Assembly: GCA_027257055.1 (NCBI GenBank)
Contig: JAPVLO010000019.1
Coordinates: 10,125,001 to 10,189,000 of the forward strand
Direction of reading: 5' to 3'
Length of the DNA stretch: 64,000 nt
Origin: Cephalopachus bancanus
Lineage: Eukaryota; Chordata; Mammalia; Primates; Tarsiidae
Below the pieces are notes generated by a model that made no database searches, had not been told where the DNA came from, and saw only the letters and a program-made list of their open reading frames with translations. Positions 1-12,787 of the stretch are shown piece by piece. Within the stretch, counting starts at the first letter, position 1. Every line of letters starts with the position of its first letter. A program made the translations under genes and the position numbers.

Positions 1-1016
1 TATTATAGGGAGGCCCATTTTTTGAGTGATATCATCCTACCCTGATGTACAACAGCTGTAAGAGAAAGGAAAACAAAACAAAAATAGCTCAGACATCTCT
101 CTTTTTCCATGTCAGTAGTTGCTTAAAAACCTGACAAATCTGCATTCTTAGCACCTGTAAGTTCTCCAAGGAGCAAAATTTAAACATATCTATGTGCTAT
201 TGAATGATACAAAGAAATAGACATTTCAGACCCTTGTGTCCATATTTAGTATACCTTATGTCTACAGGAAAGATTTAGGCCTAAAAAAAGATTTAGGAAT
301 GGTTTATGTCATTACCTGATCATAAGTTTGTTGATTGAAATAGTGACAAGCCTATTGGCAAAATCTCTTTTATACAGGTCACTACCTGAAGGATGTGGGG
401 AAGATTGAGTAGCATATTAATTGCATATCAGAAAAATCACATTAAAAAAAAGAACTTTCTATTTGTTTTCTAAAAATTGAAAAACAAAAACCAGAATCCC
501 CATAGATAATTAGCTTTATGATATTCAGTGAAACAGTGGTGAAATTCCTTCTGGATAGACTAAAAAATAACATGGACAAATATTTCATAATCAAGTACAT
601 GGAAACCAGAAAAATTATTGTGGAAAAGACTATTTTTTGCCCTCAATATCAGTGAAATTTCTATCCTGTCTGTCTTGCTTTAATGGTATCACTCAGGTGA
701 CAACCTGCAGAAATATAAAATATATAATGTATTTTAGCAATATTATAAGTTTGCTCCCATGCATAATATACTATTTTGGGGCATTTAAATAAGTCTATTC
801 TTTTTCTTTCTCTGCTATTTTCAAATGATGAAAAATGTAAAAATAACACTCATTTCCTGTTTTCATCATTTGATTTCCACAAATGCTTGCTTCTCCGTGG
901 AAGAATTGTTCTTAAAGACCATGGCCTGGGCATGTTATTTAGTCATGACTAAATAGTCATGACTAAGTTTTAAATCATCATACACTGGAGACAGGAATCT
1001 TTAACTTTTTGGATAT
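1..1016. other. Unique AT-rich intron sequence
   Basis: No recognisable gene or repeat. A short palindromic motif TTAGTCATGACTAA lies at 939-952 and a shifted copy AGTCATGACTAA at 955-966. Confidence 0.5.
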
Positions 1017-1020
1017 AAGA

Positions 1021-1061
1021 AAGAGAGAAAGAAAGACAGAAAGACAGAGAGAGAGGGAGAG

Positions 1062-1114
<53 letters not shown>

Positions 1115-1127
1115 GAGGGAGGGAAGA
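1021..1127. repeat. GA-rich microsatellite
   Basis: Purine array of GA with interspersed GAAA, GACA and GGGA units; the central 1068-1110 part is nearly pure (GA)n. Confidence 0.95.
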
Positions 1128-4100
1128 AATCTAGGACTCAATTCTCTTGTTTCTTGTGATTTTAAAACATTTCTCAAAACTTTTACTATGTACAGGACAC
1201 TGTAGCCTTCATTACATAATGTATATGCTATGTGTCTGCAGTTATTAACAACTTGTTTTCCAAATGTTGATTTTTGGAGTCTGAATACAGTTAAGTTTTT
1301 ATAGATATAAAATGATCACCCTGGAGGTGGACTTATATCCAATATTGAGATTAAGATATAAATTGTTTTTTTACTAAATTTGTTTTGTGCATTCTTCGTT
1401 AATATGATATATATCTTATGTTTTCTTACTGAGGCATGTGATTCATGATACTAGCTCTTTCTGTGAGAGTAATACCTATTTGGCATAAAGTAGTTTTGGT
1501 TCAGCAGAATGTGTGGTTGTGGAGATTGGTTTGTCACATATTTTCCAGTGTTTAATCATGATCAACCAGAGTCACTCAGTCGATAAGTGGTGGAGATGAG
1601 ACTTTTGTTCAGCCTCCCTTACTCTAAAGCCCTTGTTCTCTACTTTTTGATACTGTTTTAGAAAATAAAGAAAAAGTTCTCATTAGATTATCAGGTCTTT
1701 AATTTTTCTAGGTGATAAACATTACAATTTAATCTTTTTAAAAAGATATTTTTAAAAATCAATTTTTGCTTATGAAGAAGGCAGGTGATGAAAGGGACAA
1801 GATCATTTAAGAAAAAGTTTTGTAATATTTGCTATGGTGCTGGAGTGGAAGGTGTTATTACCGTTGGTTTTTAATTTAATATTTTGTTCTTTGTGGTTTT
1901 TTTTTCTATTAGGACAGCTAAATTGATTTTTCTGTCTCTTTGAGAATACTTTGGAAACTAATCACAAACATGAAAATATCCTGCTTGTAGATGTAACATT
2001 TTCAGAAAATTAATATCTACATTTAGATTTTAGAGTGGTGCATGTGGAAATTCTCCTAAATTTGTCCATACTATATTGACATCTCTAAAAGACTCAACTA
2101 TATTGACATCTCTAAAAGAATTGGCAACATGGAGAACTAAATATTGACAAGTTTATTACTCTGAAGAGTACACTTTTTGAAACAAGACTTATCTTGGAAA
2201 TGACTTTCGTCAAGTTGGGCAACATCAGTGATGATGGCTGGGAAAGCCTCTTTCCCAGGTGACTCACCGCTTTTGCAATTGCTGAGTCCATGGGATGTCC
2301 CTGTGGGTAGCCACTTACACTCCCATGGAAAAAAGGTTGGTAATGAATCATGAAACCTTGGAATAGAAGTGTATTTTCGAGTAATAGTCATGGGATTTCC
2401 CAGGACTAAAAGAATAGATTCCCTTCTGTAGCAACTAAAATTTCTTTTAGAGTATCTACATTTTCCTACTTAAAATAGGCTACATCCTCCTCCTTTCTCC
2501 ATAACATTCAGTGCTTAATTTTTCCTTTTAATTTAAGAAACTATCCTAGTGTAGGATATTTTTGGTGCCGATTATGCTGTTGCTAATATACTGTCACAAG
2601 CGTACAACAGCACATTTGATAACAAAGGGAACACCACTGTTTCTGATCATTTCATGGCAGTCACAGGAGGTTGTAAGGCATCTGTGCTTTCCTGCCATGG
2701 GTTCCCTTAGCCATTTTGTTTTCAGACCAAGATGAACTCCGTCAACTGGTGCCAGCTTTCAGTCATTTCATGGATTACTGAAAAAACCAATTTAATGAGC
2801 ATCTCATACCTTACAGGCCACAGTCATTCCGGAGGTTAACCTTATGAAGCAATTAAGAGAAGTCATCCAGTATTGTGAAATGATCTAGATTCAGAGATCC
2901 CCGGGCTTGACAAAGACTCTTTTTATGTAGAATGCTAAGTGTATCATTGGACTTGAGTAAATAGTAGTCTTTGGAGATGTGGAGATTGCCACATAGCTCA
3001 ACTCCCATGAACTTGATATAACAGATGGAAATGGAGGTAACCTTTGCTGTTGAAACAAGAAGAAGGGAAGGTCATTTTGGAATTCATGGGGTGATATTTC
3101 TAGTGTCAAATGAGGATTTTTATCTCCTTTAAAGAGAAGAGTGTGTTGATATATTTTTAAGTTAACCCCAAAAGTTCAATTTTCAAACTTTTATCTCTTA
3201 TTTACTGGATGTTATAAGCATCATTTGCAAACACAAGAAAGAATTTAGGAAACTGATACAGAAGAAGAAAATCCTGTGTTGTCCTCTTGCATATTAGTGG
3301 AAGGTTGTGATGTGATGGGAAGAAAAATCCAAACTGGATCAAAAATACAATGGGGTGATTATCTAATTGAGGAAAACTTCAACTTGGTGATAGCTATAAC
3401 TTTGCAATTCTAGATTACAGGTTTCCTCAACTCTCTATGATTGGGACAGTCAGTAATTACATGCACCATTAGGATTGTCAGTTTCTAGTCTCTGAACCCT
3501 CTAATAATCCATAAATCTTGATATAATTTTTCTATAAATTTAAGAACACATGTTTTAAAAAAAAACCAAGGAGAAATTCTGCACTAACACATTATTAAAG
3601 TTAGAGCTAGTGAAACCTAAAATGCTTAGTTTGAAAAAAAGAATACAATTTAAAAAGTGAAATTTATTTTTGCTTGAAATTGTACACTCTATTTTCTAAA
3701 CTTTTTTTGCTAGTATGTAATTTCATGATATTTTAATGACTTCTTTTAATATTTAAAATTTTTCATGAGTAAATATTTTAAAATTGATCATCATCAGCAA
3801 ATTTTTCCAAATAAAATTATCATCACAATAAAAATAAAGGATAGATATAGATCACACTTTCTTGAGAGAACAAGGAGATAAAGGAAAATAGAGACAATAA
3901 AAATAAATTAAGAAAATAAAAAATAAATATATTTGAGAAAACAAAGTTGTATAATTATCTTTTGCCTTGTTCAGATCATATTAAATTAATTTAGTGACTA
4001 TTCTTGATCAGACTTCATTGTCATGAAGTCTCTGACTTGTCTTCAAATGCATACGGCATCTAATTTTATTTGATAGCCTTTAAATCTTATGTAGAAGACG

Positions 4101-4260
4101 ATGCAATGAAACTGCAGCAAGCTTTTAAGAGTTATCAATAAAAAAAGTAAGTTAATTTAATATTTAAAATAAATAAAATTTTCTTCATGAATACGTATGA
4201 TATTTCTTTTAAATATGTACTGAAATTAAACTAGTTCATTTAAAAATTATACTCAATTAT
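1128..4260. other. Unique intron sequence
   Basis: AT-rich sequence in which I recognise no gene or named repeat. A 22 bp segment is duplicated in direct orientation at 2071-2092 and 2098-2119 (period 27). The segment 2540-2900 is less AT-rich than its surroundings but has no long reading frame. Confidence 0.5.
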
Positions 4261-4327
4261 GTATACAGAATAGAATAGATATAACTATTGGTGACCCCAG
4301 TAGTTATATCTATTCTATTCTGTATAC
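4261..4327. repeat. Perfect inverted repeat (27 bp arms, 13 bp loop)
   Basis: Arm 4261-4287 is the exact reverse complement of 4301-4327, separated by 13 bases. It abuts the first base of a MER1-type element. Such long perfect arms in neutral AT-rich intron imply a recent origin. Confidence 0.95.
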
Positions 4328-4520
4328 TAGTGGTACTCAACTTTTTTGGCATCAGGGAATAGTTAAATAGAAAATAATTTTTCCACAGATGGAGAGAGTT
4401 GGAAGGAGATGGTTTCAGGATGATTTGAGGGGTAATGCCAGCATTTCCTTCCACCTCTTGCTGTGAGGCCCGGTTCCTATCAGGCCACCATCTGGTCTGT
4501 AGGCCTGGGGATCCCTGCTG
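4328..4520 (-). mobile_element. MER1-type hAT-Charlie DNA transposon, internally deleted
   Basis: Terminal sequence TAGTGGTACTCAACTTTTTT at the left and GGGGATCCCTGCTG at the right resemble the MER1 terminal repeats. Inside is the MER1 hallmark region matching 'gatggtggcctgataggaaccgggcc' in sense, read on the minus strand. At about 193 bp it is shorter than MER1B (about 340 bp). No 8 bp target duplication is evident; the left flank is the hairpin. Confidence 0.8.
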
Positions 4521-4743
4521 TAAATGAAATACCACACAGTTAGTATAAAAAGATAGTTCAATTTATCTTCTCTATGGCTAGAGGAGAAACTGAAAGAGCG
4601 TCTATTTGATATCAAAACATCTGGATATCCTCATACCCAAATCAATGATGTGATTACTATAACTGACACCGTCTTTACTTTTCAACCATTTGCTGAGGCA
4701 GTAGGTGTAAATAGCTATCATATAATCACCAGAAGAAAATACA

Positions 4744-5052
4744 GGCCAGGCGTGGTGGTTCAAGCTTGTAATCCCAGCACTTTGGGAGGCTGAGGTGAGA
4801 GGATTACCTAAGCCTACAGGTTCGAGAATAGCCTGGGCAACTTGGTGAGACCTCATCTCTACAATAAATCAAAAAATTAGCCAGGCAGGGTAGCGTGCGC
4901 CTGTAATTCTGGCTACTTGGAAGGCTGAGGTGGAAGGATTGCCTGAGTCCAGCAGGTCGACACTGGGATGGCTGTGAGTGTACCACTGCACTCTAGCCTG
5001 GGCAATGCAGTGAGACTCCAACTCAAAAAAAGAAGAAAAAAAAAAAGAAATA
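4744..5052 (+). mobile_element. Alu element, full-length dimer, lineage-specific type
   Basis: Starts GGCCAGGCGTGGTGG, has CAGCACTTTGGGAGGCTGAG, the middle junction CTACAATAAATCAAAAAATT, the right-monomer features GGCTACTTGGAAGGCTGAGG and AGGTCGACACTG, and an impure A-rich tail. The junction and GGTCGA features differ from simian Alu. Confidence 0.93.
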
Positions 5053-5444
5053 AAATGGTGAATTGAAATTATTGCTTTGTTCTCCAACTGGAGCTGCTTC
5101 ATTGCACTGATCTCAAATGGTCTTAGAATTAAAATTTGTTTTTCCTGGTAGTACCTCACATATAGTAAAAAAAAAGTAGCAAACTAAACCTGAGAAGGTT
5201 GATTCTGCAACACATCTGATCCATTCAAATCATGATGATCACATTTGATGAAATGTTTAGTCTGAGGATTAGTCTAAACACATAATCATATGTGATTGAT
5301 GATTCTGGGACTGTTGGGTTTCCTCACTGAACATTCTAACATAAAGATATTCCAGCATGACTGTATTTGCTCAATGATTTCCACAGCTAGACTGACTATA
5401 ACTTCCACGTGAAAATGGTTATTATAGGATTAATAAGAAAATAA

Positions 5445-5590
5445 TAATAATAGTAGCTTACAGTTTTTTGCTTTTTTCACCTTTCAGAATGAGTTCATAG
5501 CCATTAATTCACTTGTTCCTCACAAAAACCTATCAGACAATCTAATTCTCATTGTATATAAGAAATGAGAAATAGGTAAGTGATCAGTCC
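5445..5590 (+). mobile_element. MIR SINE fragment
   Basis: The core order 'TTCACTTGTTCCTCACAAAA... GAAATGAGAAATAGGTAAGTGATC' corresponds to the MIR segment 'aactcatttaatcctcacaacaa... gatgaggaaactgaggc... gttaagt'. Diverged. Confidence 0.6.
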
Positions 5591-5696
5591 TAGTCATAAT
5601 GAGTCTCTTTAGGATTTTCACCAGGATCAAAGGATATAATATTTTAAAAATATAAAATCATTTATCAAAATGAAAAAGAATAGAATGTAATCATAT

Positions 5697-7885
5697 CCAG
5701 GTATAGAGGAATCATACCTCAAAGTAGTAGAGCCATCTATGATAAACTCATAGCTAACATATTTCTAAATGGTCAGAAATTGGAAGCATTTTCCCTGAAA
5801 ACTGGAACAAGACAAGGCTACCTACTCTTAACCTCTCCTGTTCAACATAGTGTTGGAAGTCCTAGCTAAAGCAATCAGACAAGAGAAAGAAATCAGGGGC
5901 ATCCAAATAGGAAAAGAGCAAGTTAAACTGTCCCTGTTTGCTGACAATATGATCCTATACCTGGAAAACCCAAGGAAATCTGTCAAAAAACTCCTTGCAC
6001 CGATAAAGGACTTTGGCAAACTCTCAGGGTCCAAAAATCGATGTGCAAAAGAGAGTCACATTTTTATACACCAACACCAAACAGGCAGAGTACCAAATAA
6101 AAGCATAATCCCATTCACAATAGACACACACACACACCAAAACAAAACAAAACAAAAACAAACCTTGGCATCTTTCTAACAAGAGAAGTGAAATACCTTT
6201 ACGATGAATACTGCAAAACACTGCTCAAAGAAATCAAAGATGACACAAACAAATGGAAAAACATTCCATGCTCATGGTTTGGAAGAATCCACATTGGTTA
6301 AGATGTCCATCCTACCTAAGGCAATCTACAGATTCAATGCAATACTCATTAAATTATCAATATCATTCTTCTCAGACCTGGAAACGACAATCCAGAAATT
6401 CATATGGAAACAAAAATGACCATGAATAGCCAAAACAATCCTCAGCAAAAGAAGGAGAGTGGGAGGTATTACTCTTCCAGACTTTAAACTTAATTATAAG
6501 GCTACAATAATCACAACAGTCTGGTACTAGTACGAGAACAAGCATATAACCCATGGAACAGAATAGAGATTCTGGTTGCAAAACTTCAATTTCTCAACAA
6601 ACACATCTTTGACAAAGCCTCTACCAACAACCACTGGGGAGAGGAGAGACTGTTCAGTAAATAGTGATGGGAAAACTGGCTGACCACATGCAGAAGAATG
6701 AAACAGGATCCCTACCTACCAACATATGCAAAAATCAACTCTAAATGAATCAAGACCTAAATGTAAAACCTCAAACTATAAGAAATTTAGAAAATGCAGG
6801 AGATGCCCTATAGACATTCGAATAGGCAACCAATTAATGATCATAACCTCAAAAGCCCATGACATAAGAGATAAGATAGACAAATGGTACCTCATCAAAA
6901 CTGAAAAACTTTGCAAAGCTAAAGAGACCATCAAGAGAGTGGGAAAACAGCCCACAGAATGGGAAGAAAATGTTTGCCAACTGTTTATCTGACAAAGACC
7001 TAACATCCAGGATTTACAATGAACTTACAGAAAGGGAAGAAAAACCAAACCGCCTTATTAAAAACTGGGCAAAAGACATGATTAGTCACTTCTCAAAAGA
7101 AGACATACAAACCGCCAGCAGATACATGAAAAAGGCTCAGCCTCACTAACCATCAAAGAAATGTAAATCAAAACCCCACTTAGATACCACCTAACCCCAG
7201 TCAGGATGACCATCATTAATAACTCAGAAAACAACAAATGCTGGAGAGGATGTGGAGAAAGGGAAAGGGAATGCTTCTGCACTGTTGGTGGGAGTGTAAA
7301 TTAGTATAACCTCTGTGGAAAACCATGTGGTGATTTCTAAAAGATCTTGAAATTGACCTTCCATATGACTCAGTAAACCTCCTTCTGGGAATATGCCCAG
7401 AGGAACGCAAATCATTCTACAAAAAAAATACTTGCTCACACATGTTTGTTGCTGCACTATTTACAACAGCAAAGACATGGAACCAATCATGCTGCCCATT
7501 GAAACTGGGCTAGATAAAAAAAAACATATACACAATAGAATATTACACAGCCATAAAGAAGGACAAACATATGGACTTTGTAGCAACTTGAATGGATTTA
7601 GAGTCTATCATATCAGTTATCTATCACAGAAAAAAAAATTGAGTACCACATGTTCTCACTCATAAGCGGACCCTGAACATTTACAGTAATACTATAAGAA
7701 AGGGATTGGCAGTAGCAGAATACTGCCAGGGTTGGGGGGGGAGTACATAACATCAAAAAGTTTCCTGATCCCAAACCAGGTAAAGCGGGGACCAATGAGA
7801 AGCCCAAACTTTACCTGTATTATGTCTACTTGTATACCTAATCCTGAATTGTATCCCTCATCTTTAAAATAAAAAAAAATTTTTT
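5697..7885 (+). mobile_element. L1 LINE, 5'-truncated: ORF2 remnant plus 3' UTR
   Basis: Begins in the reverse-transcriptase region of ORF2 and runs to an A-rich end near 7885. The frame is broken repeatedly; recognisable fragments include the polymerase motif at 5934-5951, read as LFADNM in place of the active LFADDM, and the C-terminal part at about 6726-6992 and 7393-7560. A 3' UTR hairpin with a G-rich run lies at 7708-7741. Imperfect target-site copies are at about 5681-5696 and 8263-8280, which would place both this copy and the one stacked on its tail inside one original insertion site. Confidence 0.9.
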
Positions 7886-7893
7886 AAAGTAGA

Positions 7894-8258
7894 CTGGATA
7901 AAAAAACGTGGTACATGTACATGATGGAATGTTACACAGCCACGAAGAAGGACAAAATTATGGATTTCACGGAAACTTGGATGGATTTAGAGTCTATCGT
8001 ACTCAGTAATCTGTTACAGAAACAAAGAACTGAGTACTACATATTCAAACTCATAAGTGGACTCTGGACGTTGATCATAGGACTATAAGAAAGGGATTGG
8101 CAGTAGTGGGACACTGCCTGGGAGATAACACATAACATCATTAAGAGTACCTGCTGCTAAGCCAAGTGAAGTAAGGACCAATGGGAGGCCTAAACTTCAC
8201 CTGTACACAGATCACTTATATGCCCAACCCAGGCTTGTACCCCATCTCTTTAAAATAA
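7894..8258 (+). mobile_element. L1 LINE 3' end, second copy stacked on the first tail
   Basis: Starts again at the ORF2 C-terminal coding segment (CTGGATAAAAAAACGTGG) and repeats the last ~365 bp of L1, ending CATCTCTTTAAAATAAAA. It is bounded by AAAGTAGA at 7886-7893 and 8259-8266, fitting a separate insertion into the A tail of the first element. Confidence 0.8.
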
Positions 8259-8808
8259 AAAGTAGAATGTGATTACATATAAGCATTAAGAAAACTAAAG
8301 ATGCATTTTTATCAAAAAACAATAAGGCAACAAGTCACTTACAGATAGACATTACTGCGGGCTTTTGGGGGTAATAATTATGAAAATAAAGAAATTCAGT
8401 TGTTGTTTACTAAATAAAGTAAAATGGCCCCAGAGATTTTATTTCATTTTTTTCAGTTAGAAATATTTACTGAGACTAAGTTGAGCAGTCAGTTTATTTG
8501 TCTGGTTTAAGGAAGCAATATCTCATTGGAAATCTCATGACTATTCTCAAAAGAATTTATAGAAAGGACATTAACCTTGCTAGGTTTTCTTTTTATTCAA
8601 CTCACTATAATTTGAAACTCAACAGTACTTCGCTACCCTTATAGAAATGTTATGATTTTATAGTTAAATTCAGTCACAAAGATGCCTTTTTAAAGAGCTG
8701 CTAAATTATGTATTAGGATGTAAAATTCCTGATTTTACATTACTTGTTTAAGCAAATGCAATCTGAGGTTGTAAAACGTGAATGCCTTCTTCATGTCCAC
8801 TCAGCTGA

Positions 8809-9170
<362 letters not shown>

Positions 9171-9864
9171 TTATTTTACTCTATGTGCCAAGACTTGAAA
9201 TCCTCATGATTAAATGGTAAAATCCAAATGTATTAACTGCCACTGTACTAGGTTTCCTTGAATATGGCATTAAAAAAAAAGAGTGCTGTGAAAAAAGGAC
9301 AGAATTATTTTTTGGACTACGTGCAGTTTGGCTTGTTCATGTAGTTACAAGAAAATAAATGTTTTTCCAACAAAATGCTGAGAATCATGTCTCCTGGGAA
9401 ACTTATACAAGGTCATAGCTTCATGAGCATAAAATAATCCTGCAAAGCAAACTAACATGTAACATGAGAAAGAAAAAAGTCATTGGAAAAGAATGATTCT
9501 GCTGGTTGAAACATCTATTAGGAAAAAGAAGTTACTGTCTTTCTAAAATACTATACTTCATATGCAAAATATATTCACAGAGTATTTTCTCAAAAGATCG
9601 TTTCCACCAAGTTCCTGAGAAGGCAAAAAGTAATGAGCAAATTTCAGCAAAATTGCAGAGAAGGGGAAAGTTAGACTTGGAACAAAACGGCTTGATGAGT
9701 GCACAGAGGAGGAGGTATGAAGGAATTTCTTAGTATTTGTAGAATGTGCGGTAGCAGGACAGTTTGGCGTGGAGTGCGTAGTTGGCAGAGAGTATGGAGA
9801 ATAGATAAGTCTGGCTGGGACTTCTATTAAATCTGGGATCTTTGATTTGTTCTTTATGGAATCC

Positions 9865-9935
9865 CCATGTGCAAAGTGCCTGGTACATGGTAGACTCACA
9901 ACAAATATCTGTTGAATGTGTGAGTAAATAAATTA
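9865..9935 (+). mobile_element. L2 (or MIR) 3' end fragment
   Basis: GTGCCTGGTACATGGTAGAC followed by ACAAATATCTGTTGAATG matches the common L2/MIR terminal motif. Confidence 0.6.
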
Positions 9936-10239
9936 GTTAGGTGAAATGTGTGAGAATGGATTTGATATTAGAATCTGCAGACAGTTCATCATCAAGTAGG
10001 TAAAGTGATTCTGTTATTCATAAATGACTCCTTTGTTTGTTTATAAATCAAACAAAATGACTCCATTATTTATGAAAGCAAATATTACAAACAAATTGAA
10101 AGTATCTGCCTTTGATGAAAAAAAGAGAAGAATATCGTATAAGAAGACTCTTACATGCACAGATATATACATTATACGTACATTGTACATGCATTGCACA
10201 AAAACAAACTCAATCGGCCTGTTCAAATGTGCATATTAG

Positions 10240-10805
10240 ATTGCGTGAGTCTTCCCCTCAGCACCCTCTGAAGGCTCCCTTGACATTCAGAGTAAGAGCC
10301 AAAGATCCTCCAGGGCCCAGGACCACCTCTGCTTGCTCACCTCGTGACCCTTTCTTCTATAGCCTTCACCCACTCTGCTCCAGGCATACTTACCTCCCAG
10401 TCCCACCTCAAGCTCTTCCTGAGAGCTGCTCTGGAAGACTCTACAGTTCCTTCTCCCCGACCTCTACCTGGAAAACTGGCTCCCTGCTCTTTTTTTTTTT
10501 TAGTCTTCAAAACCACCTTCACACAGGGTCCTTGTCTGGCCACCCTGTCTAAAAATTACAATTCTTATCTCTTTTCCTGATTGTTTCTCCTGTATCACTA
10601 TACACCATACTCCATATTTTACTTAATGCATCTTTAAAATTATGTATCTTCCTTACTACAGTGTAAGCTCCACGAGGGAAAGAATTTTTTGTCTGTTTTG
10701 CAGTTGTATTTATTTACTTATTTTTGTATTCCAAGCCTTTAGTACACTTTGGAAGAAAGTACTTGTTGAATTAGTTAATGAACTAATTAATGAATCTACA
10801 AAATA
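10240..10805 (+). mobile_element. L2 LINE 3' fragment
   Basis: The pyrimidine-rich segment with 'CTTCACACAGGGTCCTTGTC', 'TGTAAGCTCCACGAGGGAAA' and 'TACTTGTTGAATTAGTTAATG' follows the order of the L2 3' region. A 146-codon frame at 10112-10552 overlaps it and is not a gene. Confidence 0.8.
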
Positions 10806-10984
10806 CAAATCTGGGCTTTCAGATTGAGATTTATTACCTATGTTCCTTCATATCCAAATTTTGAAAAAAATGTAAATTGATTTAAATGGCTATTAAGTGA
10901 CATGACAACTGTTAAGTGAAGTGACAACTGTTTGGGTCTAATCAGGAGAAATCATCATTTCTTTTCGAGATATGCAACAGTTTT

Positions 10985-11075
10985 CTGTCACAGAAAAATC
11001 TTAGATTAGAGGTTCTTTATCTGGGGTCCATGGTTCTCTAACACTGTCAGAAGGAGTCTCTGAACTCAAACACTT
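10985..11075 (+). mobile_element. Ancient interspersed repeat, family unassigned
   Basis: The phrase 'GAGGTTCTTTATCTGGGGTC' followed by 'GTCTCTGAACTCAAACACTT' resembles a common mammalian DNA-transposon-like repeat containing 'gggttcttaacctggggtcc'. I cannot name the family. Confidence 0.4.
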
Positions 11076-11099
11076 TTAGATGAATTTGTATTATGTATA

Positions 11100-11180
11100 G
11101 TGCTTATTTTTCTAGTAAGATGGATTAGTAAAAAAGTAACTGGCAAACAAGTAACTAGTAAGATGGACTTAGTAAACAAG
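11100..11180 (+). repeat. Short imperfect direct duplication
   Basis: The segment beginning CTAGTAAGATGGATTAGTAA near 11113 recurs at about 11154 as CTAGTAAGATGGACTTAGTA. A local tandem duplication; no function suggested. Confidence 0.55.
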
Positions 11181-11479
11181 GAATGTTTACAAAAGTATGG
11201 TCTTTTTACCACCCATATTGATATTACCAGGGTGGGGGAGTGCTTATATAAATTATATATTCCTAGGCCCCTTTGCAGACAAACTGAAACCAGAATCCCT
11301 GGGAGATGGATCAATGATATTATGTATTGAAACAAATTTTCCCATTGATTTTTATCAAAATTTTATTTTAGGAATCACTAACTCCAGTGGACAGTGATCC
11401 CAAAATGTGAAAGATAACCATTTTACGTGGCTGTTTTCAAGGTTACATAGGGTCGCTTACATATAACCCTCTTAGTGGG

Positions 11480-11600
11480 TCACTGAGGCTTATAAGGAAG
11501 GTGACAATTCTCCTTATTTCCCTGTCAAGGAAGCTGATGACCAGAGAGGAGTGATTCCACCCAGTTATCAAAGATAAGTCAGAGGTTCTTTTGCTCTATG
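11480..11600 (+). mobile_element. MIR fragment, diverged
   Basis: Contains an order of motifs resembling MIR ('...gatgaccagagaggagtgattccacc...') but weakly. Tentative. Confidence 0.4.
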
Positions 11601-11699
11601 TGTGTGAGCTTCTGCCACAAAGAATTCACAAGAATTGTCTCAAGACAGTAGCCACAACATTTCCAGCAGTACTCAAGACATTTGTTGAATTTTTCTTTT

Positions 11700-11865
11700 T
11701 CTTCTTTTTCCTTTTTTTGAGTCATGGTCTCACTCTGTTGCCCAGGCTGGAGTGCAGTGGCAAGATTATAGTCCACCGCAGACTCGACCTCCTGGGCTCA
11801 ATCCTTCCACCTCAGCCTCCCAAGAAGCTGAGACTACAGGCATACACTACTGCACTTGGCCTGAA
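11700..11865 (-). mobile_element. Alu monomer fragment
   Basis: T tract at 11690-11718 followed by CTCACTCTGTTGCCCAGGCT and CTCAGCCTCCCAAGAAGCTG; only one monomer is present, so it is a truncated Alu or FAM/FLAM-like monomer. Confidence 0.85.
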
Positions 11866-12787
11866 CTCCCCTTTTGAATGAGTGACTTCAGTAGATCATT
11901 TAGCCTGAAGTCAGGCTGCCTTTCAGAGGATTGGTGGCCATTTAAATTTCAGAATTACATTTTGGATGATATTTAAACAGTGCCCTTTCATGACTTACAG
12001 GATAAGAAAGCAATTTCAACTGTATTGATGACTTAATGCTTCCACCCACTTTCTTGTTTTCGCTGATCCTAAACCCATTTATCACCAAGAAAAGTACAAA
12101 TAGAGATAAAGTCAGGAAATATAAAGAGCAATGCCTCCAAATAAAACAAAACTCTCATTTAAGCAACATAGAAAGATGCAGCCTAGGAAAGAAGCAAAAC
12201 CAAAGAAGGATGAGTGCAAGATTTGTAAACATCAAAACAGACTCACTAAAATCTGAAGCCTGGATTACACCTCTGTGCTTGGACACACCCTCCCTTCCTC
12301 ATGCCTGACAGAATGTGCTTTCTCATTTCAATCTCACACTACCTCTTAGCCTCTTTCTTTTCTCATCCTCTTGGTATTTGGGCTCATCTTACTCTGGGCC
12401 CCGTTCATACACACAAATGCTTCCTTTCCCTCCTGTGACTTCTCGCTTGACTCCTTCAAGCCAACTTTAGGACTCCAGAGCTCTACCCAGACCTTGAATG
12501 TTCACCACTCCATGTCTTCCCTCAGTCCCTTCCTCTCTTCATCTCACGCCTCCATATGCCTCTTCTTTCACTCCCTGCCTCTTTCCAAAACACAAACAAA
12601 CATAAAAACCCACCACTATATAAAAAAAAGATTGTTTAAAATTTGAAGTTCTTTGGGTTCCCTTTAATTTGCAAAGCAAAAAAATCACAATGTGTTTCTC
12701 CTGTTTCTATTAATTTAAAAAGATTTAGACGACTTTTGTTAAATCAGACAAGAAGCTCTTTATCCTTTGCCCCTTTTTAAGAAGGGA

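Noticed and set aside
10112..10552. 146-codon frame on the + strand
   Set aside because: It runs through an L2 fragment; its Pro/Ser richness reflects the CT-rich L2 sequence.
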